A stretch of DNA of 64,000 bases from Microlunatus kandeliicorticis (lineage in GTDB: Bacteria > Actinomycetota > Actinomycetes > Propionibacteriales > Propionibacteriaceae), in contig NZ_JACGWT010000004.1 of the NCBI RefSeq assembly GCF_014137855.1, positions 372,001 to 436,000 on the forward strand, read 5' to 3'. Under the pieces are notes generated by a model that made no database searches, was not told the origin of the DNA, and worked only from the letters and a program-made list of their open reading frames with translations. Shown here in pieces: positions 39,009 through 49,909 of the stretch. Within the stretch, counting starts at the first letter, position 1, and every line of letters begins with the position of its first letter. The translations under genes and the position numbers were made by a program.

Positions 39009-39679
39009 GCGTCCGACTCGTCGTCGGCGAGGTGGTAGATCGTCCGGTGGCTCGCCCAGGCCCGCCAATGGTCGGCGAGCTCGGGGGTGTCCGTGATCGG
39101 GGACAGGTCGCGCTGGTCGCCGTAGTAGATCGCGTTGATCATCGCGACGGTGACGCCGTGCGCCGGCCGCGCGGTGATCGTGATCGGTTGGCCCGCAGTG
39201 ATCACGCCCTCGGTCAGGACGCGGAGCAGTGCGCCGGACCGGCGCGAGGCCGCCGCCCGCCGCGGGAAGTGCCGATCGTCCATCCGCAGCCCGAGCTTCC
39301 AGCACGGCGTGCGCGGCTGGCTGACCTGCAGCCGGGCCGTCCCGAGCTGCCAGACCTCGCCGATCACCGCGGCGTGCAGGTCGAGCCCGACGGTGGTCAG
39401 GTTCTCCCCGAACGTGCCGTCGGGCACCTCGCGGCCGAGCTCGCCCTGCCACCAGTCCTCGTCCTCGCGGGCGTAGGCGTAGACCGCCTTGTCGACCCCG
39501 CCGTGGTTCACCGGGTCGGCCTGTGCGTCGCCGTCGAGGTTGGTCCGTCCCAGCCGGACCGGCCCGGTCACCGGGTGCTTGTGGATGCTGGTGACCACCT
39601 CCCGGCCGAGCCAGCGGTAGGGCTGCGGCTGTCCGACGTGCACCGACCGGAGCACTCCGGACGCCAACGCGTCGCTCAC
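39005..39679 (-). CDS. MOSC domain protein (YiiM-like)
   Basis: A 224-residue protein. 'NHGGVDKAVYAYAREDEDWW', 'GTFGENLTTVGLDL', 'IGEVWQLGTARLQVSQPRTPCWKLGLR' carry the MOSC hallmarks, including the conserved Cys that binds or transfers sulfur for the molybdenum cofactor. YiiM-type proteins reduce N-hydroxylated compounds. Residues 170-224 are a helical C-terminal extension typical of YiiM. The start is GTG at 39679. It is coupled to the kinase-like gene downstream. Confidence 0.85.
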   Translation of the reverse strand: MSDALASGVLRSVHVGQPQPYRWLGREVVTSIHKHPVTGPVRLGRTNLDGDAQADPVNHGGVDKAVYAYAREDEDWWQGELGREVPDGTFGENLTTVGLDLHAAVIGEVWQLGTARLQVSQPRTPCWKLGLRMDDRHFPRRAAASRRSGALLRVLTEGVITAGQPITITARPAHGVTVAMINAIYYGDQRDLSPITDTPELADHWRAWASHRTIYHLADDESDA

Positions 39680-39759
39680 CCAGGCCTCCTCGGTCTCGTC
39701 CTGCTCGCGGGTGCTGCTGCCGGCAGCCTGTCACGTCCGGCGCGGCTAGCCTGACCGCC

Positions 39760-40206
39760 GTGGCCCGGATCCTGATCACCGGCATGTCCGGCGCCGGCAA
39801 GTCGACGCTGCTCGCCGAGCTGGCGGCCCGCGGCCGGACGACGGTGGAGACCGACGTCGACGGCTGGGAGGTCCGGCGGGGGCTCTGGGACGAGCCGCGG
39901 ATGCACGCGCTGCTCGACCGCGAACCCGACGTCGTCGTCTGCGGCACGGTGGAGAACCAGGGCCGGTTCGCCGACCGGTTCGACCACGTCGTGCTGCTCA
40001 GTGCGCCGCTCGACGTGCTGCTCGGCCGGGTGGCCACCCGGCCGACCAACCCGTACGGCCGCACCGGGGCCGAGCGCGAGGAGATCGTCCGCCACCACCG
40101 GGGGGTCGAGCCGTTGCTCCGCGCCGCCGCGGACCTCGAGCTCGACGGGCGCCGTCCGGTCGCCGAGCTCGCCGACCGGATCGAGGCGCTGCTCGACGGA
40201 CGTTGA
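39760..40206 (+). CDS. Small P-loop kinase-like protein
   Basis: A 148-residue protein with Walker A 'GMSGAGKST' (residues 8-16), 'TVETDVDGWEV' and a lid-like 'RVATRPTNPYGRTGAEREEI'. It looks like a shortened nucleotide kinase (adenylate or shikimate kinase-like). The start is GTG at 39760. It is divergent from the MOSC gene, with 80 bp between the starts. Substrate unknown. Confidence 0.7.
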   Translation: MARILITGMSGAGKSTLLAELAARGRTTVETDVDGWEVRRGLWDEPRMHALLDREPDVVVCGTVENQGRFADRFDHVVLLSAPLDVLLGRVATRPTNPYGRTGAEREEIVRHHRGVEPLLRAAADLELDGRRPVAELADRIEALLDGR

Positions 40207-40261
40207 TCGCCCGAGACGACGACCGGAATGATCACCGCGAGCTGATCACCTGGACGGTCGG

Positions 40262-41278
40262 CTACTCGGCGAGCTGCTCCTCGACGATTGCGGCGGCCCG
40301 GCGCAGGACGCGGTGCGCCCGGACCGCGTCGGCCGGCGTCGCACCGGCCAGCCCGCAGCACGGCGTGATCACCAGACGGCGGGCGTGATCGGGATCGAGC
40401 CCCAGCCGTCGCAGCGGGGTGAGCACCCGGTCCGCGGCGCGGTCCGGACCCAGGCTGCCGGCCTCCTCGACCCGGAGCACACCGGCCCCGAGCCGGCCGC
40501 CGTCCTCGAGCAGCTCGGCCACCTGGTCCCAGTCGGCCGTGCGGAGCCGACCGAGATCGACCAGCAGCGTGCGGAAGCCGGCGGTGCGGAGCAGCTCGAA
40601 CGGCACCGGCTGCTCGACGCTGCCCGCGCAGCAGTGCACCGCGGTGTCGGCCCCGGCGTCCTCGAGAGCGCCGCGGAGCGTCCGGAGGGTCTCGATCGCC
40701 TCGTTGCGCTCCACCGCCCGGTGCCGGGAGAACCCGCTCGCGGTGGGCAGCGACCCGGCCAGCACGCCCGGCAGCGACGGCTCGTCGAGCTGGACCAGCC
40801 AGCCGACGTCCGGCAGCCGGCGGCGGAGCTCGGCCACCAGCCCGGTCAGGCCCTCGGCGAGCGATTCGGCCAGGTCCCGCCGCGCGCCGTGGTCGGCCAG
40901 CACGAGGTCGCCGCGCGGTCGCTCGACGGTGGCGGCCAGCGTCCACGGCCCGGTGACCGCGAGCTTGACCGGGCCGGTCCAGCCCTGGGCGTGCTCCTCG
41001 AGGGCGTCGAGGTCGGCGCGGAACAGCGAGCGGGCCCGGCGGGCGTCGATCCCCGGGGCGTCGGTCAGCCGCCAGCCGGCCGGCTGCAGGTCGACGCTCA
41101 TCCCGACCAGCTGGGCGCACGCCCGCCCGATCATGCCGGCAGCCGCGCCGCGGGCCGGCAGCTCGGGCAGATAGGGCAGGTCGGGCACCTCGGCGAAGAT
41201 CATCCGGACGGCCTCGCCGACGTCCTCGCCCGGCCAGGAACCGATCCCGCTCGCGGGCAGGCGGTCGAACTCGATCAT
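40262..41278 (-). CDS. Cobalamin-independent methionine synthase-like protein
   Basis: A 338-residue TIM-barrel protein of the MetE/UROD superfamily corresponding to the C-terminal half of MetE. 'ASGIGSWPGEDVGEAVRMIF' opens it; 'WLVQLDEPSLPGV', 'DTAVHCCAGSV' and 'LVITPCCGLAGATPADA' carry the His-Cys and Cys residues that bind zinc in MetE. The N-terminal folate-binding half is absent, so it may use another methyl donor. Proteins of this type lie beside mnmA in other actinobacteria. The ATG at 41278 has AGGAG upstream and it follows mnmA after 20 bp. Confidence 0.75.
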   Translation of the reverse strand: MIEFDRLPASGIGSWPGEDVGEAVRMIFAEVPDLPYLPELPARGAAAGMIGRACAQLVGMSVDLQPAGWRLTDAPGIDARRARSLFRADLDALEEHAQGWTGPVKLAVTGPWTLAATVERPRGDLVLADHGARRDLAESLAEGLTGLVAELRRRLPDVGWLVQLDEPSLPGVLAGSLPTASGFSRHRAVERNEAIETLRTLRGALEDAGADTAVHCCAGSVEQPVPFELLRTAGFRTLLVDLGRLRTADWDQVAELLEDGGRLGAGVLRVEEAGSLGPDRAADRVLTPLRRLGLDPDHARRLVITPCCGLAGATPADAVRAHRVLRRAAAIVEEQLAE

Positions 41279-41298
41279 GGTCGGCCAGCTCCTGGCGG

Positions 41299-42381
41299 TC
41301 AGCGGGTGGGGACGATGGTGGCCGAGGCGACCACCGCGGTGCCGTCGTAGCAGACCACGGCCTGGCCGGGGGCCACCCCCGTCAGCGGCTCGTCGGTGAC
41401 CGCCCGCAGCCGGCCGTCCTCGATCTCGACGGTGGCCGGGACCGGCTCGCCGTGGGCGCGCACCTGGACCGCGCCGCGCCAGGCGCCGCTCCGGGCGCCG
41501 GTGGTCCACACCGGGCGGTCGGCGTGGATCTCCTGTCGATGCAGCGATTCCCGCGGACCGACGGTGACGGTGTTGGTCACCGGGGAGATGTCGAGCACGT
41601 AGCGCGGCCGGCCGTCGTCGGCGGGGACGCCCAGCCGCAGTCCCCTGCGCTGGCCGACCGTGTAGTGGTGGCTGCCGTCGTGGCTCCCGAGGACCGTCCC
41701 GTCGGCGTCGACGATCGTGCCGGGACGGGTGCCCAGCCGAGCGTCGAGGAAGCCCTGGGTGTCGCCGTCGGGGATGAAGCAGATGTCGTGGCTGTCCGGC
41801 TTCTCGGCCACCGCCAGCCCGCGACGCGCCGCCTCGGCACGGACGTCGGTCTTGACCGTGTCGCCGAGCGGGAACATCGCCCGGGCCAGCTGATCGGGAC
41901 GCAGCACGCCGAGCACGTAGGACTGGTCCTTGGCCGCGTCCACCGCGCGGTGCAGCTCGACCCGGCCGGGCTCGTCGGGGTCGGGCCGGACCAGCCGGGC
42001 GTAGTGACCGGTGCAGACCGCGTCGAATCCGAGGGCGACCGCTCGGTCGAGCACCGCGGAGAACTTGATCTTCTCGTTGCACCGCAGGCACGGGTTGGGG
42101 GTGTGGCCCGCGGCGTACTCGGCGACGAAGTCGTCGACCACGTCGGCGGCGAACCGGTCGGACAGGTCCCAGACGTAGAAGTCGATGCCGAGCACGTCGG
42201 CGGCCCGACGGGCGTCGTGCGCGTCCTCGCGCGAGCAGCAGCCGCGTGCACCGCTCCGGAACGACTGCGGGTTCTTGCTCAGCGCGAGGTGCACCCCGGT
42301 GACGTCGTGGCCCGCCTCGACCGCCCGGGCGGCGGCGACGGCGGAGTCGACCCCGCCGGACATCGCGGCCAGTACGCGCAT
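41299..42381 (-). CDS. mnmA: tRNA-uridine 2-sulfurtransferase
   Basis: A 360-residue enzyme that thiolates U34 of tRNA(Lys, Glu, Gln). '[20 protein letters not shown]' is the PP-loop that adenylates the uridine; '[14 protein letters not shown]' holds C98 and C101 and 'HDICFIPDG' holds C201, the sulfur-transferring cysteines. The C-terminal beta-barrel domain (about 290-360) binds tRNA. ATG at 42381. The MetE-like gene follows 20 bp downstream. Confidence 0.96.
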   Translation of the reverse strand: MRVLAAMSGGVDSAVAAARAVEAGHDVTGVHLALSKNPQSFRSGARGCCSREDAHDARRAADVLGIDFYVWDLSDRFAADVVDDFVAEYAAGHTPNPCLRCNEKIKFSAVLDRAVALGFDAVCTGHYARLVRPDPDEPGRVELHRAVDAAKDQSYVLGVLRPDQLARAMFPLGDTVKTDVRAEAARRGLAVAEKPDSHDICFIPDGDTQGFLDARLGTRPGTIVDADGTVLGSHDGSHHYTVGQRRGLRLGVPADDGRPRYVLDISPVTNTVTVGPRESLHRQEIHADRPVWTTGARSGAWRGAVQVRAHGEPVPATVEIEDGRLRAVTDEPLTGVAPGQAVVCYDGTAVVASATIVPTR

Positions 42382-42493
42382 GGTGGTGCTCCCCCGTCCC
42401 GGGTCGTGCGGTTCAGCGAACGCACCACTCTAACCGCCGCGCCCGCCCGCCCTCCCGGGCGAACCGTCCCCGTGGCTCGGGAGGCGTGCGGCC

Positions 42494-43255
42494 TCAGCCG
42501 AGCGCGCGGGCGATCCGGGCCGCGGCCGCCTCGAGCAGCGGGACGGCCTTGTCGCCGAACCCGAGATCCACCCGGGTCAGCGGACCGGAGACCGAGATCG
42601 CCATCGGGGTCGGCGCACCGGGGACGGCCACCGAGTAGCAGCGGACCCCGAGCTCCTGCTCCTCGTCGTCGATGGCGTACCCGCGCTGCCGGATCCGGGC
42701 CAGGTCGGCCAGCAGGCCGTCGAGGTCGCCGTGGCTCTTCGGGGTCGGCGTCGGCATCCCGGCCCGGGTGACCAGCTCGGTGACGGTCTCGTCGTCGAGC
42801 GTGGCCAGGATGGCCTTGCCGACGCCGGTGTCGTGCAGGTGCGCCCGGCGTCCGACCTCGGTGAACATCCGCATCGCGTGCGGCGAGGGCACCTGGGCCA
42901 CGTAGACCACCATGTCCTGGTCGAGCATCGCCATGTTGGCGGTCTCGCCGAGGTCGGCGACCAGCTTCTGCAGCTCCGGCCGGGTGCCGGTGCCGATCTG
43001 CTGGCCGGCCTGCTCGCCGAGGTGGATCAGCCGCGCGCCGAGCGCGTAGCGCCGGTTGGGCAGCTGCCGGACGTAGCCCAGCGCCAGCAGGGTGCGGAGC
43101 AGCCGGTGGATGGTGGGCAGCGGCAGACCGGCGTCGCCGGCCAACCCGCTCAGCGTGGTCTCCCCGCCGGCGCGGGCGATGATCTCGATCAGCTCGAAGG
43201 CGCGTTCGACGGACTGGACGCTGCCCGATCGCGCGGTCGCGGTCTCGGTGGTCAT
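42494..43255 (-). CDS. IclR family transcriptional regulator
   Basis: A 253-residue regulator. The N-terminal winged helix ('ARAGGETTLSGLAGDAGLPLPTIHRLLRTLLALGYV', residues about 27-63) is followed by the effector-binding domain ('GRRAHLHDTGVGKAILATL', 'RQRGYAIDDEEQELGVRCYSVAV'), the full IclR pattern. The ATG at 43255 is preferred because GAGAGGA lies upstream; the frame stays open to 43387. It is divergent from the hyi-glxR-gcl-glxK-allB operon and, by analogy with AllR-type IclR proteins, probably represses it until glyoxylate or allantoin derivatives are present. Confidence 0.9.
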   Translation of the reverse strand: MTTETATARSGSVQSVERAFELIEIIARAGGETTLSGLAGDAGLPLPTIHRLLRTLLALGYVRQLPNRRYALGARLIHLGEQAGQQIGTGTRPELQKLVADLGETANMAMLDQDMVVYVAQVPSPHAMRMFTEVGRRAHLHDTGVGKAILATLDDETVTELVTRAGMPTPTPKSHGDLDGLLADLARIRQRGYAIDDEEQELGVRCYSVAVPGAPTPMAISVSGPLTRVDLGFGDKAVPLLEAAAARIARALG

Positions 43256-43344
43256 CGGGTCCTCTCGGTACGCCGGGTCGGGGCCGACCGGGACCGGCTC
43301 TTCCGCATCCCGGACGAAGTCTGTCACGAGAGTCCGCGCCGTCC

Positions 43345-43374
43345 TTGACGTCGGCTCGGGCGTCTGGCTACTGT
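43345..43374 (+). promoter_or_regulatory. Promoter of the glyoxylate operon
   Basis: TTGACG (43345-43350) and TACTGT (43369-43374) are spaced 18 bases apart and give a good -35/-10 pair. Transcription would begin near 43381, about 48 bases before the hyi ATG. Operator half-sites follow directly. Confidence 0.55.
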
Positions 43375-43410
43375 TTCCGCATTGCAAGAGATCACTTTCA
43401 CGATGCGGAA
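43375..43410 (+). promoter_or_regulatory. Probable IclR operator
   Basis: TTCCGCAT (43375-43382) and ATGCGGAA (43403-43410) form a perfect 8-bp inverted repeat with 20 bases between the arms. Each arm also starts a partial palindrome of its own (TTTCCGCATTGCAAG and TTTCACGATGCGGAA), so there may be two adjoining operators, suited to a dimer-of-dimers IclR protein. They cover the start of transcription, so binding should block the promoter. Confidence 0.55.
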
Positions 43411-43428
43411 GATAGGACGCCAGCGAGC

Positions 43429-44238
43429 ATGACCCGGTACACCGTGAACGCCTCCATCCTCCTCACCGACCTGCCCCTGCTCGACCGACCCGCCGCGGCG
43501 GCGGAGGCGGGCTTCGGCGCGGTCGAGTTCTGGTGGCCGTTCCCCACCGCGGTGCCCGCGGACGCCGAGGTGGACCGGTTCGTGCGGGCGATCCGCGACG
43601 CGGAAGTGCAGCTGACCGGCCTGAACTTCTTCGCCGGCGACATGGCGGCCGGCGAGCGCGGCATCCTCAACCGGTCGACCCGGACGGGCGAGTGGCACGA
43701 CAACGTCGACGTGGTGGTCGGGATCGGCGAACAGCTGGGGTGCCGGGCGTTCAACGCCCTGCACGGACTCACCACCGGCCCCGAGCAGGACGGGCAGAGC
43801 CGCGGGCAGGCCGACGCGACCGCCACCGAGAACCTGGCGCACGCGGCCCGCGCGGTCGAGCGGATCGGCGGCACCGTGCTGGTGGAGCCGGTGTCCGGAC
43901 TGCCCGGCTTCCCGTTGCTGACCGCCGCCGACGCCCTCGCCGTGGTCGAGCGGGTGCGGGCCGCCGGGGCCGGGGCCATCGGGCTGCTGGCGGACTTCTA
44001 CCACCTGGCCGTCAACGGCGACGACGTCGCGGCGGTGATCGACGCGCACGCCGCCGACTTCGCCCACGTCCAGATCGCCGACGCCCCCGGCCGCGGCGCA
44101 CCGGGGACCGGGACGCTGCCGCTGGCCGACTGGGTCGCCGCCGCCGAGGCCGGGGGTTACCACGGGTGGATCGGGCTGGAGTACACCAGTGCCGACCCGG
44201 ACCCGTTCGCCTGGCTGCCCCGCGGGCAGCGAGGCTGA
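43429..44238 (+). CDS. hyi: Hydroxypyruvate isomerase
   Basis: A 269-residue TIM-barrel isomerase that interconverts hydroxypyruvate and tartronate semialdehyde. 'YTVNASILLTDLPLLDRPAAAAEAGFGAVEFWWPF' is the typical opening; 'VLVEPVSG' and 'IGLEYTSA' carry the two metal-binding glutamates and 'LLADFYHLAVNGDD' the aspartate and histidine. Start ATG at 43429. It is the first gene of the operon, next to glxR, gcl and glxK, an order seen in glyoxylate and allantoin pathways. Confidence 0.93.
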   Translation: MTRYTVNASILLTDLPLLDRPAAAAEAGFGAVEFWWPFPTAVPADAEVDRFVRAIRDAEVQLTGLNFFAGDMAAGERGILNRSTRTGEWHDNVDVVVGIGEQLGCRAFNALHGLTTGPEQDGQSRGQADATATENLAHAARAVERIGGTVLVEPVSGLPGFPLLTAADALAVVERVRAAGAGAIGLLADFYHLAVNGDDVAAVIDAHAADFAHVQIADAPGRGAPGTGTLPLADWVAAAEAGGYHGWIGLEYTSADPDPFAWLPRGQRG

Positions 44239-44276
44239 GGTCCGTTCCCCACCACCTCTCGGAAGGAAGACGACAG

Positions 44277-45170
44277 ATGAGCGAGCAGCAGACCGTCGCG
44301 GTGATCGGCCTCGGCATCATGGGCGGCCCGATGGCGGCCAACCTGGTCCGCGCCGGCTTCACCGTGACCGGGTACAACCGCAGCCCGCAGAAGGTCGAGC
44401 GGCTGGTCGAGGCGGGCGGTCGCGGTGCGGGCAGTGTCGCCGAGGCGGTCGCCGAGGCCGACGTGATCATCACCATGCTCCCCGACTCCCCCGACGTCGA
44501 GGCCGTGGTCACCGGTGACGAGGGGCTGATCGCCCACGCCCGTTCGGGTGCGATCTGGGTCGACGCCTCGACCATCCGACCCGACGTCGCGGTGGCGCTG
44601 GCCGAGCAGGCCCGGGCGGCCGGCCTGCGCGCCCTCGACGCCCCGGTGTCGGGCGGCGAGCAGGGCGCCATCGACGCCGCGTTGTCGATCATGGTCGGTG
44701 GCGAGCAGGCCGACTTCGACGAGGTGCGTCCGGTGCTCGAGGCGGTCGGCAAGACGATCGTCCTGGTCGGCCCCAGCGGCTCCGGGCAGACGGTCAAGGC
44801 GGCCAACCAGCTGATCGTGGCCGGCACCATCGGGCTGGTCGCCGAGGCGCTGGTCTTCCTGCAGGCCTACGACGTGGACACCGACGCGGCCATCCAGGTG
44901 CTGGCCGGCGGCCTGGCCGGCAACCGGATCCTCGATCGCAAGGCGACCGCGATGGTCGCCGGCGAGTTCACCCCCGGCTTCCGGATCGACCTGCACCACA
45001 AGGACCTGGGCATCGTCACCTCCGCGGCCCGCGAGGCCGGCGTGGCGATCCCGCTCGGCGCGCTCACCGCGCAGCTGGTCGGCGCCACCCGGGCCCTCGG
45101 GCACGGCGACCTCGACCACTCGGCCCTGATGCTGCTGATCCAGCAGCTGTCCGGGCGCACCCCGCGCTGA
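44277..45170 (+). CDS. glxR: 2-hydroxy-3-oxopropionate (tartronate semialdehyde) reductase
   Basis: A 297-residue 3-hydroxyacid dehydrogenase-like enzyme that reduces tartronate semialdehyde to D-glycerate with NAD(P)H. '[20 protein letters not shown]' is the nucleotide site, '[20 protein letters not shown]' the substrate-binding signature, and 'GQTVKAANQ' holds the catalytic lysine. The ATG at 44277 has GGAAGG upstream. It is 38 bp after hyi. Confidence 0.93.
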   Translation: MSEQQTVAVIGLGIMGGPMAANLVRAGFTVTGYNRSPQKVERLVEAGGRGAGSVAEAVAEADVIITMLPDSPDVEAVVTGDEGLIAHARSGAIWVDASTIRPDVAVALAEQARAAGLRALDAPVSGGEQGAIDAALSIMVGGEQADFDEVRPVLEAVGKTIVLVGPSGSGQTVKAANQLIVAGTIGLVAEALVFLQAYDVDTDAAIQVLAGGLAGNRILDRKATAMVAGEFTPGFRIDLHHKDLGIVTSAAREAGVAIPLGALTAQLVGATRALGHGDLDHSALMLLIQQLSGRTPR

Positions 45171-45237
45171 GCCCGGCGCACCCACTCGACACCACGGACC
45201 GCGACGAGCCGGGCGTGGAGAACCACGGAGGACGATC

Positions 45238-47031
<1,794 letters not shown>

Positions 47032-47074
47032 CGCCCGACCCGAGATGACCGACGGACGGGAGGCTGTGGCGGCC

Positions 47075-48250
47075 ATGGCGGTGCGGATCGTGATCGCCCC
47101 GGACAAGTTCAAGGGCTCGTTGACCGCCGAGGGGGTCGCCGAGCACCTGGCCCGCGGGCTGGCCGCGGCCGCTCCCGACGCCGAGCTGGTCCGGGTGCCG
47201 GTGGCCGACGGCGGCGACGGCACCGTCGACGCCGCCCTGGCGGCCGGGTTCGCCCCGGTCACCGCCACGGTGACCGGGCCGCTCGGCGACCCGGTGCCGG
47301 CCACCTTCGCGGTCGGTGACGGTCACGGACTCGGTGCCCCCGGTGTCCGCACCGCGGTGGTCGAGCTGGCCACCGCCTCCGGTCTCGGCGCCCTCCCCCG
47401 CGACGCCGGCGGACGCCCCCGCCGGGACGCGTTGCGGGCCACCAGTCGCGGCACCGGCGAGCTGGTCGCCGCCGCGCTCGACGCGGGCGTCCGCCTGGTC
47501 GTGCTCGGCCTCGGTGGCAGTGCCTGCACCGACGGCGGGACCGGGATGCTCGCGGCGCTCGGCGTCCGCTTCGCCGACGCGGACGGCCGGGCGCTGCCCG
47601 ACGGCGGCGGTGCGCTCGGTGCGCTCGACCGGGTCGACCTCGACGGGCTCGACCCGCGGGTGCCCGGCACCCGCTTCCTGCTCGCCTCCGACGTCGACAA
47701 CCCGCTGCTCGGCCCGCGCGGCGCCGCCGCGGTCTTCGCACCCCAGAAGGGCGCGTCCCCGGCCGACGTCGCCGTCCTGGAGACCGGGCTGGCCCGTTGG
47801 CGGGACCGGTTGGCCGCGGTGCGACCGGAGGCCGCCGCCGCGGCCGACACCCCCGGAGCCGGTGCCGCCGGCGGCGTCGGGTTCGCCGCGCTCGGGGTGC
47901 TCGGCGCCGAGGCCCGGGCCGGGATCGACCTGGTGCTCGGGCTCACCAACCTGGCCGGCCTGGTCGACGGCGCCGACCTGGTGATCACCGGGGAGGGCAG
48001 CCTCGACGAGCAGTCGCTCGGGGGCAAGGCCCCGGTGGGTGTCGCGCGGCTGGCGGCCCGCGCCGGCGTCCCGGTGGTCGCGGTCTGCGGCCGGAACGAG
48101 CTCAGCGCCGCGCAGGCCGCGGCCGCGGGACTGGCCGCCGTCCACCCGCTGACCGAGATCGAGCCGGACGTCGCCCGCTGCATCGCCGCACCCGGGCCGA
48201 TCCTCGAGACCATCGGCGCCCGCATCGCCGCCACCGTGGGGACTCGATGA
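47075..48250 (+). CDS. glxK: Glycerate 2-kinase (GlxK/GarK family)
   Basis: A 391-residue kinase that forms 2-phosphoglycerate from D-glycerate, feeding glycolysis. 'IVIAPDKFKGSLTAEGVAEHLARGL' and 'PVADGGDGTVDA' open it; 'LGLGGSACTDGGTGMLAALG', 'FAPQKGAS' and 'VITGEGSLDEQSLGGKAP' follow, all typical. The ATG at 47075 is chosen because GGGAGG precedes it and the family starts at 'MxxRIVIAPDKFKGS'; an in-frame ATG at 47045 is the alternative. It ends in an ATGA overlap with allB. Confidence 0.93.
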   Translation: MAVRIVIAPDKFKGSLTAEGVAEHLARGLAAAAPDAELVRVPVADGGDGTVDAALAAGFAPVTATVTGPLGDPVPATFAVGDGHGLGAPGVRTAVVELATASGLGALPRDAGGRPRRDALRATSRGTGELVAAALDAGVRLVVLGLGGSACTDGGTGMLAALGVRFADADGRALPDGGGALGALDRVDLDGLDPRVPGTRFLLASDVDNPLLGPRGAAAVFAPQKGASPADVAVLETGLARWRDRLAAVRPEAAAAADTPGAGAAGGVGFAALGVLGAEARAGIDLVLGLTNLAGLVDGADLVITGEGSLDEQSLGGKAPVGVARLAARAGVPVVAVCGRNELSAAQAAAAGLAAVHPLTEIEPDVARCIAAPGPILETIGARIAATVGTR

Positions 48251-49755
48251 CCACCCCCGGGTCGCCGGCGGCGGACGGCGGGCTGGCCGCGGTCAACCGT
48301 CCGGACCGGGTGGAGCAGCAGATCCGCGAGCACCTCGCGGCGCACCCCGACGCCGAGCGGATCCGCGCCGAGCGGCGCGCACCGGGCCAGCCGTCGTGGC
48401 GGATGTCCGCACCGCCGTCGTACGACCTGGTGGTGCGGGCCGGCCGTGCGGTCGTCGACGGCACCGCCACGGCCGTCGAGCTCGGGGTCATCGACGGGCG
48501 GATCGCCGCCGTCGAGCCGCTGGGTGCGGGCCTGGTCGGCGACCGGATGATCACGTTGACCGAGGACGAAGTGCTGATCCCGGGCGTGGTCGACACCCAC
48601 GTGCACATCAACGAACCCGGCCGGACCGACTGGGAGGGCTTCGCCACCGCGACCCGAGCCGCTGCGGCGGGCGGGGTCACCACGGTGATCGACATGCCGC
48701 TCAACTCGGTCCCGTCGACGGTCACCGAGCCCGCGCTCCGCTACAAGCAGCTCGTCGCCGCCCCGCAGCTCTTCGTCGACACCGGGTTCTGGGGTGGCGC
48801 GGTGCCGGGCAACCGGCCGCACCTGCGCGAGCTGCACGATCACGGCGTCTTCGGATTCAAGTGCTTCCTGCTGCCGTCGGGGGTGGACGAGTTCCCGCCG
48901 CTCGACCCCGACGGGCTCGAGGCCTCGCTGACCGCGCTGGCCGGGTTCGGCGGGCTGATGATCGTGCACGCCGAGGACCACGCCACGATCGAGCACGCGC
49001 CGGACCCCACCGGCCCGGCCTATGCCGACTTCCTGGCCTCGCGGCCGCCGGACGCGGAGAACCGGGCGATCGCCGACCTGATCGAGCGGGCCGAGCGGAC
49101 CGGCGCCCGGGTGCACGTGCTGCACCTGTCGAGCGCCGACGCGCTGCCGACGATCAGGGCGGCCAAAGACCGCGGGCTGGACCTCAGCGTCGAGACCTGC
49201 CCGCACTACCTCACCCTGCACGCCGAGGAGGTGCCGGCCGGCGGGACGGCGTACAAGTGCTGCCCGCCGATCCGCGCACAGGCCAACGCCGACCTCCTCT
49301 GGGACGCTCTGCGCGACGGGACGATCGACTACATCGCCTCCGACCACTCGCCCTCCACCCTCGACCTCAAGCAGCTGGCCAGCGGCGACTTCGGCACGGC
49401 CTGGGGCGGGATCGCCTCGGTCCAGCTCGCCCTGCCCGCCGTGTGGACGGAGGCCCGGCGGCGTGGCGTGCCGTTGGAGCAGGTGACGGACTGGATGGCC
49501 GCCCGACCGGCCACCCGGGTCGGGCTGCCGGCCAAGGGGGCGATCCGGGTCGGCGCCGAAGCCGACCTCGTGGTGTTCGCCCCCGAGCAGAGCTTCGTGG
49601 TCGACCAGGCCCGGCTGCTGCACAAGAACCCGCTGACGCCCTACCACGGCAAGACGCTCCACGGCGTGGTCCGCCGGACGCTGCTGCACGGCACCGACGC
49701 CGGCGACCACCCCCGCGGCCGGATCCTCCGACCGGGCAGCACCCCGGCGCCCTGA
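48247..49755 (+). CDS. allB: Allantoinase
   Basis: A 502-residue amidohydrolase that opens the ring of allantoin to allantoate. 'GVVDTHVHINEPGRTDWEGF' supplies the metal-binding HxH, 'GFKCFLLPSGVDEFPPLD' the carboxylated lysine, and 'VHAEDH', 'VHVLHLSSADAL' and 'IASDHSPSTLDLK' the remaining ligands; the SGVDEFP type loop is allantoinase-like rather than dihydroorotase. The protein has about 50 extra N-terminal residues (ending before 'MSAPPSYDLVVRAGRAVVDG'); a second ATG at 48403 has no ribosome site, so the coupled start is kept. The last residues (GSTPAP and stop) lie in the first unit of a tandem DNA repeat. Confidence 0.9.
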   Translation: MTTPGSPAADGGLAAVNRPDRVEQQIREHLAAHPDAERIRAERRAPGQPSWRMSAPPSYDLVVRAGRAVVDGTATAVELGVIDGRIAAVEPLGAGLVGDRMITLTEDEVLIPGVVDTHVHINEPGRTDWEGFATATRAAAAGGVTTVIDMPLNSVPSTVTEPALRYKQLVAAPQLFVDTGFWGGAVPGNRPHLRELHDHGVFGFKCFLLPSGVDEFPPLDPDGLEASLTALAGFGGLMIVHAEDHATIEHAPDPTGPAYADFLASRPPDAENRAIADLIERAERTGARVHVLHLSSADALPTIRAAKDRGLDLSVETCPHYLTLHAEEVPAGGTAYKCCPPIRAQANADLLWDALRDGTIDYIASDHSPSTLDLKQLASGDFGTAWGGIASVQLALPAVWTEARRRGVPLEQVTDWMAARPATRVGLPAKGAIRVGAEADLVVFAPEQSFVVDQARLLHKNPLTPYHGKTLHGVVRRTLLHGTDAGDHPRGRILRPGSTPAP

Positions 49756-49909
49756 GCCTGTCAAAGGGCAGGGCCGGATCCCGGCGCTTCGACGAGCTCA
49801 GCGCAGCACTCCGGCGCCCTGAGCCTGTCGAAGGGCGAGGCCAGTGCCCAGCGCTTCGACGAGCTCAGCCCAGCACCCCCGTTCCCTGAGCCTGTCGAAG
49901 GGTCGCGGC
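49737..49909. repeat. 67-bp tandem repeat with palindromic core, locus 2
   Basis: Units begin at 49737, 49804 and 49871, an exact 67-bp period, with about 2.6 copies. Each starts CAGCAC(C/T)CC(G)G and contains CCTGAGCCTGTC(A/G)AAGGG and then, in the full units, CGCTTCGACGAGCTCAGC. These two parts are near inverted copies, so each unit could fold. Unit 1 overlaps the allB stop codon; unit 3 ends at the stop of the convergent kinase gene. The core matches the repeats at 22.7 and 63.7 kb. Confidence 0.85.

Noticed and set aside
38478-41120. An 880-codon frame that could suggest a multi-domain protein
   Set aside because: Only the last 176 codons encode a real kinase-like domain. The rest overlaps the MOSC, small kinase and MetE-like genes in other frames or strands.
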